Part shown: positions 1 through 9,181 of the stretch, one piece after another
How the letters are laid out: each line of letters begins with the position of its first letter
Position numbering within the stretch: position 1 is the stretch's first letter
Origin: Saprospiraceae bacterium
GTDB lineage: Bacteria > Bacteroidota > Bacteroidia > Chitinophagales > Saprospiraceae
Reading direction: 5' to 3'
Length of the DNA: 64,000 bases
Assembly (NCBI GenBank): GCA_016717145.1
Contig: JADKGD010000074.1
Location: 1-64,000 of the forward strand
Program-made: the position numbers and the translations under genes
Notes under the pieces: generated by a model
Seen by the model: only the letters and a program-made list of their open reading frames with translations
Told to the model about the DNA's origin: nothing
Databases searched by the model: none

Positions 1-207
1 TTTTAAACTTTTGTGAATATTTAGATGAGCCACAATCCAAGAATAGAGATCTCTCACATGACACCGCCACAAAACGCCTAAATAGATTTGGCTTAGCTCA
101 CTGACTTAAAGACCTGCTAAAAAGCTCATCTGAGTAAATTTCATTTTCAAAGAAAATTTTAAAAAATGTGTTAAACTATCGCAATAAACAGCAAGAGAAA
201 ATCTATT

Positions 208-330
208 ATGGCAAAAAGACTCTTGGAAAACGGGAAGCTGTCAACTGATGTAGCTTATGAATTAGGTTTTTTTGACCAAAGTCATTTTAAAATATTTTAA
301 AAGGTGATTTTACTATAACAAAGAACTTGT
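208..330 (+). pseudogene. AraC-family regulator, C-terminal HTH remnant
   Basis: A 30-residue reading frame from the ATG at 208 gives the second helix-turn-helix of an AraC/XylS-type activator: an A-K-R-L-L-E-N-G start, then the hallmark G-F-x-D-Q-S-H-F-K. In intact regulators this is followed by F-K-K and a P-x-x-Y block; here the frame stops at 300 directly after the hallmark, and the continuation is only faintly visible in another frame. No ligand-binding half lies upstream, so this is a fragment and not a working regulator. Similar breakage in the following genes suggests one decaying block. Confidence 0.6.
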
Positions 331-895
331 AAAAGAAATTTTTACTATTCTTTAGTACTACTTTTATAATTTTTTTGCTTTATTTTAATATATAATATTA
401 ACTATCAGGTATTTAGCAAAATGAATTTGTGCCCCTTATGAAAAAAAATTGACTTTATTTTCTAGATATTAAAACATAAAAATAATGATCACCATATCAA
501 ATCGAAAGAAACCAATACTGTGGAGGAGTTTAGAGAAGCATTGATTCATTTAACCTTAGCGGAAAGAAGACCAATAAATAACTGAAACGCTTATCAAAAT
601 GATTGCACATGGAAACTTAATGGTTAGTCAAAAGAGATAACTGTAAATTAGTTGAAATTCGCCGGCCATTGACAGATTTGACTTCGCACTCATTTATCTG
701 ACTTGGCAGTTGATATAAATCATTTTCAGAAATCGGCATTGGTATAGAACTAATCAGGCAAACCAAATTGAAAACACCAAACGCTAAACCAAATTTACTT
801 TCAGCACCAAAGCGGTGGAATACTACCCAAAATTGGAATGACAAAGTGGGATCAATGTTATGTTTTGGATCATGAAGACCTCAAATCAATATAAT
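301..895. other. Gene-poor decayed stretch
   Basis: No intact gene can be supported. Short stretches around 500-600 look like degraded coding sequence, and a 75-codon frame on the minus strand (617-844) has a plausible hydrophobic middle, but neither could be matched to a family. The stretch sits between two broken genes and is best read as the remains of one or two further genes. Confidence 0.4.
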
Positions 896-1236
896 ATGAC
901 AAATTATAACGACAAAATATTCATGCCAACTGCTAATCCAGAAAATGGTGAAACATCCAATGGAAACAGTCTTTGCTTATAGACAAACCGGAAAGATTCT
1001 AACATCCAAATACGCAAGCGGTAAAACTAAAATTGGACATCTGATGGGACTAGTTGATGAAAATGGCAATGTAGACATGCGTTAATACCGCTAAGTGAAC
1101 CATTCTATGAGATTTTCAGACGGAATTTGCATATCAAAACCAGAAATCCTTGAAATGGGAAAATTCGCCTTCACGAAAATTGGGAATGGACCTCTGGTGA
1201 TAAATCAAAAGGAAATCAATCATTGAAGAACAATAA
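896..1236 (+). pseudogene. Small conserved Bacteroidota protein (often labelled N-acetylglutamate synthase), frameshifted
   Basis: The pieces M-T-N-Y-N-D-K-I-F, then G-K-I-L-T-S-K-Y-A-S-G-K, G-H-L-M-G-L-V-D-E-N-G-N and, near the end, R-L-H-E-N-W-E-W-T-S-G-D-K-S-K-G occur in the order expected for a family of about 110 residues that is common in Bacteroidota and is often annotated, without biochemical proof that I know of, as N-acetylglutamate synthase. They lie in at least three frames (changes near 960, 1085 and 1165), so the gene cannot be translated as it stands. The family name rests on recall of the motif pattern. Confidence 0.6.
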
Positions 1237-1245
1237 AAAAATACC

Positions 1246-1709
1246 ATGGCACACGAACACAACTACAAATTAACTGCGGTATGGACGGGGAACAAAGGTG
1301 ACGGAACAAAAATGTACGAACTTATGACCGTAGCCACACAGTTTCATTCAAGGGAAACCTGAATTATTCCTAACAACGGATAACTCCGCGTTGGAGACAA
1401 ATCAAAATTAAATCCCGAAGATTTATTGGTTACAGCCATTTCATCCTGCCATGCTTTCGTACTTGTATGTTTGTGCAATGGAAGGAATTGTCATTACCTC
1501 TTACACCGACAATGCCACAGGTATTATGATTGAACAGGCAATGGAGGTGGAAGTTTCAAGGAAGTAACTTGAATCCAATTTTTTATGTTGCCGATGAAAC
1601 TATGGTAGAAAAAGCTATTGAGTTGCACCACAAAGCTCACGAAATATGTTACATAGCCAATTCTGTGAATTTTGAAGTAAAGTGTAATCCAACCTGCAAA
1701 GTAGAATAA
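1246..1709 (+). pseudogene. OsmC-like peroxiredoxin, frameshifted
   Basis: Starting at ATG 1246 the sequence reads as an OsmC/Ohr-type small peroxidase of about 150 residues: an N-terminal Y-K-L-T-A-V-W-T-G strand, S-H-T-V-S-F-K-G, N-P-E-D-L-L-V-T-A-I-S-S-C-H with the first redox cysteine, and near the end C-Y-I-A-N-S-V-N-F-E-V-K with the second. Proteins of this family reduce organic hydroperoxides in the cytoplasm. The reading frame changes near 1330, 1360 and 1460, so it is either decayed or badly sequenced. It ends 8 bases before the nitrilase-like gene and may have formed an operon with it. Confidence 0.7.
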
Positions 1710-1717
1710 ACAATTTT

Positions 1718-2466
1718 ATGAAAATTTGCATCGCACAGACAAAACCAATTAAGGGGAATGTTTCAGCAAATATTGAAGCACATAAAGGATTTATTGAGCT
1801 TGCGTTGACCTTAAATGCAGAAGCAATTTTTTTCCCTGAGCTTTCACTAACCGGTTACGAACCGAAACTTGCAAAAAAAATGGCGACCAATCAAAATGAT
1901 AATCGTTTAGACATCTTTCAGCAAATAAGTGACAACAACAATATCATTATCGGGCTTGATTGCTGACTGCAACAGAATCTAAAATCCGAATTAGTATGAT
2001 AATCTTTGAACCTAAAAAACCAAGACTTACTTATTCAAAACAACAACTACATTCGGACGAATTTACGTACTTTGAAAATGGTGTTGGACAAGTAATAATC
2101 ACAATGGACGATACTCATATTGCACCCGCAATTTGTTACGAAAGTTTGCAACCGATACATTGTGAAAACGCTTTTAAATTGGGTGCTAACATTTATTTAG
2201 CCAGTGTAGCAAAACCGGCCAATGGCGTTGAAAAAGCCTTTATCCATTATTCAAGAATAGCAAAGCAATATGAAATGCCTGTATTAAAGTCTAATTGTGT
2301 TGGTGATGGTGACGATTTTTTAAGTGTTGGTAAAAGTGCTGTTTGGACAAAAAAAGGAGAACTAGTTGGACAACTTGACGACAAAACCGAAGGCATTTTA
2401 ATTTTTGATTCAGTAACTGAAGAAGCAACTGAAAGAATAATAAAAAACAAACACACCATCGGGTAG
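1718..2466 (+). pseudogene. Carbon-nitrogen hydrolase (nitrilase superfamily), one frameshift
   Basis: Two frames joined near 1963 give one protein of about 250 residues. The first 80 residues carry the nitrilase start (K-I-C-I-A-Q) and the catalytic glutamate in F-F-P-E-L-S-L-T-G-Y. The second part holds a lysine in Y-S-K-Q-Q-L-H and the nucleophile in P-A-I-C-Y-E-S. The Glu-Lys-Cys triad is therefore complete, and the length fits the family, which hydrolyses nitriles or amides. The substrate cannot be told. A single base error in G-L-D-C versus the other frame is enough to explain the break, so the gene may be intact in the living genome. Confidence 0.75.
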
Positions 2467-3023
2467 TCAACCCCATCCACCGAATCTGATAGAGAGATTA
2501 TCACACTGTTAGTCAAATTTGAATATCATCCGGTTACAATTAGTCACCGTATTTTTCATGCGGGGCAACTGATTAAAAAAGCCCAAAAATCACGCACAAC
2601 CAAGATACGACAAACACTCAAGAAATGGGCGGTGCACACGGTCTCACAATACACAACGTTCCAATAATATTTACCATGACCAGAATGATTATTGCGGTTC
2701 TTTCGTTATCATACACACATCCGGTGACACATTCTTGTCTTTGAAAAAACATGCTGTAAGTCAGGTATTCTTTAGGAAAATCTCAATGATAAATTCTCTC
2801 TGACAATAATATCTAACAGTTGAATATTATGATGATGATGTGCCAAAACTGTTCTTCCGGCATATTCAATATGTATTGAGTACTTACCATAATAACACAA
2901 CCATTTAAAAAATATTTTTTCAAATTCAAAAAAATATTTCAATTTATTGAGTACAAAAACCATTAAACAAACTTATATCATTGTAAAACATTTTATTCTA
3001 AACTTTATTAAATTTAAATCTTT
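2467..3023. other. Intergenic stretch without an identified gene
   Basis: A short coding-like run on the + strand (about 2510-2665, rich in lysine and arginine) lacks a start and matches no family I recognise. The final 120 bases are very AT-rich and probably hold the promoter of the following lipoprotein gene. Nothing else can be supported. Confidence 0.4.
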
Positions 3024-3713
3024 ATGAAAACGAATCTTGTTAAATTTCAATGGTTACTTATCTTGGTGATGGGACTATTTATGGCTTCTTGCAGTGAAAA
3101 TAGCGATACTACAGATGAAGCCACCGCAGATGCTTATGCAGAAGAAACTGTATTCAGAACCCAGGAATCTACCAATCTCGGAAGATTCGGGTGTTATGAA
3201 CTCGTATTTCCGGTGACAATCAGTTTTTCTGACGGTACGACCGCTGATGTAGATTCTTACGAAACATTTAAGGCCGCTGTTAAGGCATGGAAAATCAACA
3301 ATCCAAGAGTACGTACCCGACCATCCATTGAATTCCCATATGATATTATCAATGCGGAAGGAGAAATGATTACGGTGGATGATCTTGCTGAACAAAAAGA
3401 ACTTAGAATCGCTTGCGGAAAAGATTTTTTTGGTAATCATGGACCAAAAGGCCACAATGACAGACCTAAACTTTGCTTCAGACCTACATTTCCTTTCAGT
3501 GTATCTTTGCCTGACGGTACCATCATCACACTGACATCCAAAGAAGACAAAAAAACATTGCATGATGCTGTAAAAGCTTACATCGCAGCTCATCCGGGTG
3601 AAAGAGTGAGACCAGCACTTGTATTTCCGGTTACTGTACTGATGGAAGATGGAACGAGTGTAATAGTGAACTCAAAAGAAGAACTCAAAGCACTAAAAGA
3701 TTCCTGCAAATAA
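3024..3713 (+). CDS. Lipoprotein with two tandem repeats
   Basis: A 229-residue exported lipoprotein: hydrophobic signal (residues 8-20), lipobox ending at Cys23 (M-A-S-C), and an acidic, Ser/Thr-rich linker to about residue 50. The rest is two copies of a module of about 75-78 residues, Cys57-Cys131 and Cys151-Cys228. Each has a cysteine at both ends, an F-P strand followed by a D-G-T turn, a helix rich in K and A, and a P-x-x-R-x-R-P turn leading to a second F-P strand. The paired cysteines may form a disulfide in each module. I recognise similar proteins in related Bacteroidota, but no function is known to me. It is a single gene followed by a strong terminator. Confidence 0.85.
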   Translation: MKTNLVKFQWLLILVMGLFMASCSENSDTTDEATADAYAEETVFRTQESTNLGRFGCYELVFPVTISFSDGTTADVDSYETFKAAVKAWKINNPRVRTRPSIEFPYDIINAEGEMITVDDLAEQKELRIACGKDFFGNHGPKGHNDRPKLCFRPTFPFSVSLPDGTIITLTSKEDKKTLHDAVKAYIAAHPGERVRPALVFPVTVLMEDGTSVIVNSKEELKALKDSCK

Positions 3714-3748
3714 AAATTTCAGGACTATTCAATAGTCAGAAATAAAAA

Positions 3749-3787
3749 GGCAACATCCTACAAATTTTCAGGATGTTGCTTTTTTTA
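3749..3787 (+). terminator. Rho-independent terminator of the lipoprotein gene
   Basis: GCAACATCCT pairs with AGGATGTTGC across a 10-base loop and is followed by a run of T. It lies 35 bases after the lipoprotein stop codon. The A-run before the stem may let it also serve the convergent permease gene. Confidence 0.85.
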
Positions 3788-3797
3788 TTTATTCCAG

Positions 3798-4874
3798 TTA
3801 GATTTTATCCGGCGGCTGTATTACGTCAGGTCGATTGGCATCCACTTTTCCGAATTCATCCACATAAATTCTTGCCAGAATAAAAAATATCGACAAGACC
3901 AACGGACCAAAAATTACGCCTATAAAACCAAACATATTGATCCCCATAATGACACCCAGAAGCGTGATCAATGGATGTACATCTGCAAGCATTTTTTGTA
4001 CCAGGAATCTGGCAATATTATCCACAGAACCTATCACTATAAAACCCCAGAGTGCTACACCTATGCCCTGCCAGGGACTCACTACAGCAAACTGAAATAT
4101 AGCCAATGGCAGATAAATGGCCAATGTACCTATGATAGGTATGACTGAACTGATCGCCGTCAAAATACCCATGAGCAAAAACTCTTCCACACCAAAAATC
4201 CAATATCCTACCAATCCTACAATACCTTGTATAAAAGCAACAATCGGGATTCCCAATGCATTGCTATATACCAGCCCACGGATATCAGTGATGATTTTTT
4301 TAACATTGGCGGTTTTAAAAGGCACATTTTGCCGCAGCCATTTTTCCACTAGTCTGGTTTCTACCAGTAAAAAATACAACACCAGATACATCAGAAATAT
4401 ATTGCCGAGTGCTGAAAATGTGCCACCGACAGTTTTTTGGGCAAAAGGAATCACCTGATTACTTATTTTCTGAACATTTTCTGTTTTGAGGATATCAATC
4501 TGGAAGTTGGTTTCCAGATATTGGTGTACTTTATTAAAAACATCATTGATGATCTCCGGATTTTCAATGACAGGGACGATTTTGTCTATGGCCACCGTGG
4601 TCATATATACGAGGGGAATTACCATGATAATCAGCGATAATATCATAAGACTAATTGCAGCTGCCCATGCCTTCCACCGCCAGATAATCACGAGATACTT
4701 CATAGGGTACATCAGTATAACATAAAGTGTGACCGCACCTAAAAACGCACCCACCATGAAGTATAATTCATTGAGTATGATAAAACCGATAAATATCAAC
4801 AAAGCCAGAAAAAAAATCTGCCGAATGGTATTGGGATGAATCTGGTGAACTGAAAATCCTGCTTTGATACCCAT
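3798..4874 (-). CDS. AI-2E family (PerM/TqsA-like) membrane permease
   Basis: About 358 residues with seven or eight hydrophobic segments: a pair near the N-terminus, two around residues 60-100, an amphipathic extracytoplasmic part (about 110-180), then a tight group of helices containing the G-I-P-x-V-A-F-I-Q-G-I-V-G and P-x-I-G-T-x-x-x-x-x-P family motifs. Members export small molecules such as autoinducer-2 or act as Na+/H+ antiporters; the substrate here is unknown. I chose the ATG at 4874 because the 18 codons upstream are weakly coding and reach toward the promoter of the divergent der gene. It is a single gene, convergent with the lipoprotein gene. Confidence 0.85.
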   Translation of the reverse strand: MGIKAGFSVHQIHPNTIRQIFFLALLIFIGFIILNELYFMVGAFLGAVTLYVILMYPMKYLVIIWRWKAWAAAISLMILSLIIMVIPLVYMTTVAIDKIVPVIENPEIINDVFNKVHQYLETNFQIDILKTENVQKISNQVIPFAQKTVGGTFSALGNIFLMYLVLYFLLVETRLVEKWLRQNVPFKTANVKKIITDIRGLVYSNALGIPIVAFIQGIVGLVGYWIFGVEEFLLMGILTAISSVIPIIGTLAIYLPLAIFQFAVVSPWQGIGVALWGFIVIGSVDNIARFLVQKMLADVHPLITLLGVIMGINMFGFIGVIFGPLVLSIFFILARIYVDEFGKVDANRPDVIQPPDKI

Positions 4875-4972
4875 AGTTGTAAAATTTGAATACAAAATAA
4901 AGCAAAAAAATCGACCTTTGAAAGACATGTATCATTTATTAGCCATATACTCATTTTTACAGCAATTTTTTG

Positions 4973-4980
4973 TACCTTTG
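4973..4980 (+). promoter_or_regulatory. Bacteroidota -7 promoter element of der
   Basis: TACCTTTG matches TAnnTTTG and lies 18 bases before the der start codon. The upstream T-rich stretch offers only a weak -33 element. Confidence 0.5.
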
Positions 4981-4998
4981 ACCCCTGAAATAATTAAC

Positions 4999-6314
4999 AT
5001 GTCGCAAATTGTTGCCATAGTAGGCAGACCCAACGTAGGAAAATCCACTTTATTTAATCGTTTGGTTGGAGAAAGAATGGCTATCATAGATAACATCAGT
5101 GGAGTAACCAGAGACAGAATCTACGGCTTCTCAGATTGGAACGGTAAAAACTTTACTGTTGTGGATACCGGTGGTTTTGTAAAAGGTTCAAATGATATTT
5201 TTGAAGCAGAAATACGTCGTCAGGTACAAATAGCTATGGACGAAGCAGCTGTGATTGTATTCATCACCGATGTCACTACAGGCATTACCGATCTGGATGA
5301 AGAAATCGCCCGTATGCTGCGAAAAATCCTAAAAAGTAATCCTCGCCGTAAATAAAGTCGACAATGCCCAACGACAAATGCTGGCCAATGAATTCTGGAG
5401 CCTTGGGTTTGATGATACGGTTTTTTATTTCTTCCATCTCCGGAGGCGGTACAGGTGAGTTGCTTGATCTGGTAGCAGAAGTATTGCCTGAAAATGTATC
5501 AGAAGAAGCCAACCTTTTAGATAATGCCATTCCTAAAATTGCCATCGTAGGCCAGCCCAATGTCGGTAAGTCATCCATGACCAATGCATTAATGGGTGAA
5601 GAAAGAAATATTGTTACAGACATTCCCGGTACTACCAGAGATGCTATCTACAGCATGTATAATAAATTTGATAAGAAATTTTATCTGATTGATACAGCAG
5701 GTATCAGAAAAAAAGCCAAAGTGCACGAAGATCTTGAATTTTATTCTGTCATACGTGCCATAAAAGCCATTGAAGAAGCCGATGTTTGTCTTCTTATGCT
5801 GGATGCAACGGTAGGATTGGAATCTCAGGACCTGAGTATATTGGGTTTGATACAAAAACGAAAAAAAGGTCTTGTTATACTGGTAAATAAATGGGATCTT
5901 ATTGCAAAGGAAACCAACACAGCCAGAGATTTTGAAAAAAATCTAAAAGAAAAAATAGCTCCCTTCAATGATGTGCCCGTTTTATTTACTTCTGTGCTAG
6001 ATAAACAGCGAATATTCAGGACGGTAGAAACCGCTCTGGAAGTACACGAAAACAGGATCCAGAAAATAAAAACATCACAGCTCAATGACCTGATGCTTGA
6101 CATCATAGAAAAATATCCACCTCCAACCCATCATGGTAAGTATATAAAAATAAAATACGTCACACAGTTGCCATTATTTTATCCAGCTTTTGTGTTTTAT
6201 TGCAACTATCCTGATCATGTAAAACCTAGTTATCGCAATTTTCTCGAAAATCAGTTGCGTAAGCATTTTAAGTTGACGGGTGTTTCTATAAGTGTATATT
6301 TCAGAGAAAAGTAG
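4999..6314 (+). CDS. der: GTPase Der (EngA), ribosome assembly; two frameshifts in this sequence
   Basis: Double-GTPase of about 435 residues needed for 50S subunit maturation. The first G domain begins right after the start (I-V-G-R-P-N-V-G-K-S, then D-T-G-G); its N-K-V-D motif is found in a second frame (5330-5430). The linker G-G-G-T-G-E-L-L-D-L, second G domain (G-Q-P-N-V-G-K-S, D-T-A-G, N-K-W-D) and C-terminal KH-like domain follow in a third frame up to 6314. All family elements are present in order, so the two shifts, near 5330 and 5440, are more likely sequence errors than real damage to an essential gene. The ATG at 4999 is chosen because M-S-Q-I-V-A-I-V-G is the canonical start. Confidence 0.92.
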
Positions 6315-6322
6315 GATCAGAG

Positions 6323-6871
6323 ATGGGTTGGACAAAAACAAATTTGCAGGGAGTTTGGGTATTTGAGCCAAAAATATGGCAAGATCAACGCGGTTATTTT
6401 GTAGAAACTTTTAATGGTTCAACTCTTCCGGATGAATTGAAAAATATTCATTTTGTTCAGGACAATGAAGCCAAATCTACGCGTGGAGTGCTTCGTGGCT
6501 TACACTATCAACTTCCTCCCCATGCTCAATCAAAATTGGTAAGATGTATCAGCGGTGAAGTTTTGGATGTGATAGTAGATGTCAGGCCCGAATCAGCTAC
6601 CTTCGGCAAATACATCTCCGTCATCCTCAATGAAATCAATAAAAAACAACTTTTTGTTCCACAGGGATTTGCTCATGGGTATGAAGTGCTGTCCGATACT
6701 GCCATATTCGCATACAAATGTGATCAGTATTATGCACCGGGCCAGGAAGGTGGCATAAGATATGATGATCCTGCACTCGGGATAAAATGGATTTTGCCTT
6801 CAGATCAAATCATAGTTTCTGAAAAAGATCTGCAATTGCCAAACTTTTCAAAACACCGACCTTTCAGGTAA
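6323..6871 (+). CDS. rfbC: dTDP-4-dehydrorhamnose 3,5-epimerase
   Basis: A 182-residue cupin enzyme that converts dTDP-4-keto-6-deoxy-glucose to the L-lyxo form, the third step in dTDP-L-rhamnose synthesis. Visible family marks are the D-x-R-G-Y-F-V-E-T-F start, V-L-R-G-L-H-Y-Q with the catalytic histidine, L-V-R-C-I-S-G-E-V-L-D-V-I-V-D-V-R, and P-Q-G-F-A-H-G-Y. Length is normal. It starts 8 bases after der and is followed 7 bases later by rfbD, so the two sugar genes form a unit. rfbA and rfbB are not in this window. Confidence 0.95.
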   Translation: MGWTKTNLQGVWVFEPKIWQDQRGYFVETFNGSTLPDELKNIHFVQDNEAKSTRGVLRGLHYQLPPHAQSKLVRCISGEVLDVIVDVRPESATFGKYISVILNEINKKQLFVPQGFAHGYEVLSDTAIFAYKCDQYYAPGQEGGIRYDDPALGIKWILPSDQIIVSEKDLQLPNFSKHRPFR

Positions 6872-6878
6872 ATCTTCT

Positions 6879-7784
6879 ATGGAGACGTATACACTCAAAA
6901 AAACAAAGATTGTTGTACTTGGCGCCAATGGTCAGTTGGGACAGGAATTCAGACACCTGGCATCTTCGTATGAATACTTTACCTTTGAGTTCTATGATCG
7001 AAAAGATGCCGATATCACAGATAAAGTCGCTCTAAATCTGCTGATGGATGGGTCAAATCCTGATTTTCTTATCAACTGCGCGGCATACACTACTGTAGAC
7101 AAAGCAGAAACGGACCGGGATTCATGTTATGCAGTCAATACAGATGCCTGTAGTGTAATCACAGAAGTACTTACCGGCAGAAAAGTCAGATTGATACACT
7201 TTTCTTCAGATTATGTATATCATCAATATAACGGATTTCCGATCAGAGAAACAGATAAACCAAATCCACAAGGAGTATATGCCCAATCCAAACTTGAAGG
7301 TGAAAAAATCATCCGGGCATCAAAAATTCCTGCACTTATTATCCGCACTTCATGGGTCATATCATCTTTTGGTCATAATTTCCTGAAAACCATGCTGAGA
7401 CTGGGAAATGAAAAACCCTCACTTCAAGTGATCAATGATCAGTATGGGGCGCCTACTTATGCCCGTCATTTGGCGCAAGCGGTTTTAGATATCATACTGA
7501 TTACTGCTACTGACGAAAAAAAAGTGAATTATTTTAATGACACTTACAACTTTGCCAATGAAGGTATCATCACCTGGTATGATCTTGCTGATCGTATCAT
7601 GAAAGAAGCGGGACTTAAGTGTATCATTCATCCCATCACCACGGCAGACTACCCTACTCTTGCTAAACGACCCCACTGGAGTGTACTTTCAAAGCATAAA
7701 ATTAAAGAAAGATATGAGCTGGAAATACCACACTGGTATGTTGCATTGAAGGAGTGTATGGATGAAATCAAAAACAAGGAATAA
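6879..7784 (+). CDS. rfbD: dTDP-4-dehydrorhamnose reductase
   Basis: A 301-residue short-chain dehydrogenase/reductase that makes dTDP-L-rhamnose with NAD(P)H. It shows G-A-N-G-Q-L-G-Q-E near residue 15, N-C-A-A-Y-T-x-V-D-K-A-E, the S-S-D-Y-V-Y strand, Y-A-Q-S-K-L-E-G-E with the catalytic Tyr/Lys, R-T-S-W-V, and late R-P-x-x-S-V-L-S-K. The last codons run into an unusual hexanucleotide repeat, which supplies the stop codon. Confidence 0.95.
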   Translation: METYTLKKTKIVVLGANGQLGQEFRHLASSYEYFTFEFYDRKDADITDKVALNLLMDGSNPDFLINCAAYTTVDKAETDRDSCYAVNTDACSVITEVLTGRKVRLIHFSSDYVYHQYNGFPIRETDKPNPQGVYAQSKLEGEKIIRASKIPALIIRTSWVISSFGHNFLKTMLRLGNEKPSLQVINDQYGAPTYARHLAQAVLDIILITATDEKKVNYFNDTYNFANEGIITWYDLADRIMKEAGLKCIIHPITTADYPTLAKRPHWSVLSKHKIKERYELEIPHWYVALKECMDEIKNKE

Positions 7785-7870
7785 GGATAAGGTTAAGGAT
7801 AAGGTTAAGGTTAAGGTTAAGGTTAAGGTTAAGGTTAAGATAAGGATAAGGTTAAGGATAAGATTAAGGA
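7776..7870 (+). repeat. GGTTAA-type hexanucleotide tandem repeat
   Basis: About 95 bases made almost only of AAGGTT and AAGGAT units, including an uninterrupted core of about seven AAGGTT units around 7800-7840. It overlaps the last three codons and the stop of rfbD and runs into the gap before the next gene. A shifted register would extend RfbD with a Lys/Val-rich tail, so the repeat is both a likely slippage site and a likely hypervariable C-terminus. Confidence 0.9.
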
Positions 7871-8012
7871 TGTGGGTGAGAATGAAGTATTTCAAATTAA
7901 GAAAACCTTGCCCATTTAGTGGATTGAAAGTTCATAACTCAACTCAACCATATTTAACAATCAAGCAAATCAACAATTCAACAATAAAAACAACTCAGCA
8001 AAATCTAAACCA

Positions 8013-9059
8013 ATGAAAACCTTCAAAAAAATAATTGTAATAGTTGTAATTTTAATGGTAATACTTGCTCTTCGGACCATGTGGTATGCGGGCATATTCA
8101 GGCCATTGTCTCCTGTCGACCAGCAATCGCATACATTGATCACCGGGATGGTGGGAGCGGAAGACATTACCATAGACCAATCTACAGGATTAGCACTGGT
8201 ATCATCCACTGACAGACGTAAAGCATTACAGGGAGATGCTGTCAAAGGGGCCATTTATCAACTGGATTTCATGGCAAAAGAGCCTGTTTTCAAAGTTTTA
8301 ACGACTTCCTTTGATCAGGATGATTTCAGACCACATGGTATATCTCTATACACAGATCCGCTGGACAGTACCAAATGGCTTTTTGTAGTCAATCACAGGA
8401 TTTCAGGTCATTCGATAGAAATTTTTCAATATACAGATACTTCATTGATTCATTCAGAAACGATCAAAAGTACTTTAATGAAAAAACCCAATGATGTCGT
8501 GGGTGTAGGAAAAAGGTCATTTTATTTTACGAATGATCATGACAGTGATGGTGGAGGTTTTTCAAGTTTTGAAGATTTTTTGCTGATCGGTACAGGAAGT
8601 GTAGTATATTATGATGGAAATGATATGAAAATGCTGGATGAAGGTATCCGATACGCCAATGGCATCAATGCCAGTAAAGATGGTAAAAAATTGTATGTGG
8701 CAGCCTGCACAGACGGGAGCATTAATGTTTACGACCGTAATCCATTTAAAAAATCGGGAAACATCCCTTGTAAAACCGGAGTGGATAATCTGGAATGGGA
8801 TGCCGATGGTAATCTATGGGTAGGTGCACACCCCAAGCTACTGAAATTTCTGAGCCATGCGAAAGATTCACAAAAAAAGAGCCCATCTCAGGTACTCAAA
8901 ATCAATCTCCAAAATCCTGAAAATCCGGAGATTTCAGAAATTTATGTCAATGATGGTAATCCTATATCCGGGTCATCTGTAGCAGCGGTGTACAAAGACA
9001 GACTCCTGATAGGTGGTGTGTTTGATGATGGAGTCATACAGATAGTACAAAAAAAATAA
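8013..9059 (+). CDS. Paraoxonase/SMP-30-like beta-propeller, membrane-anchored
   Basis: 348 residues with one N-terminal membrane anchor (about 6-26) and then a six-bladed propeller of the arylesterase/paraoxonase type: G-A-E-D-I-T-I-D near residue 50, R-P-H-G-I-S around 110, P-N-D-V-V-G-V and F-T-N-D-H around 155-175, G-I-N-A-S-K-D-G-K-K and V-D-N-L-E-W-D for the calcium-binding loops. The family hydrolyses lactones and aryl esters. The domain faces the periplasm if the anchor is uncleaved. Length matches PON proteins. The lactone substrate cannot be predicted. Confidence 0.8.
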   Translation: MKTFKKIIVIVVILMVILALRTMWYAGIFRPLSPVDQQSHTLITGMVGAEDITIDQSTGLALVSSTDRRKALQGDAVKGAIYQLDFMAKEPVFKVLTTSFDQDDFRPHGISLYTDPLDSTKWLFVVNHRISGHSIEIFQYTDTSLIHSETIKSTLMKKPNDVVGVGKRSFYFTNDHDSDGGGFSSFEDFLLIGTGSVVYYDGNDMKMLDEGIRYANGINASKDGKKLYVAACTDGSINVYDRNPFKKSGNIPCKTGVDNLEWDADGNLWVGAHPKLLKFLSHAKDSQKKSPSQVLKINLQNPENPEISEIYVNDGNPISGSSVAAVYKDRLLIGGVFDDGVIQIVQKK

Positions 9060-9181
9060 TCTCCACGGAGCGAAGGAGACGGCATCTTATATCCAAAATA
9101 AGAATTAATTACATCAATTTGCTTTCAAGTATCGAACTTTTGTTCAAATATAAAAATTTAAAAACACACACATTTCTATTT

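Noticed and set aside
617..844. 75-codon gene on the minus strand
   Set aside because: No family match, no partner, and it lies in a stretch where all neighbouring genes are broken; described only as part of a decayed block.
7776..7870. Chromosome telomere
   Set aside because: The hexamer run is short, internal, and lies inside and after a coding gene; Bacteroidota chromosomes are circular.
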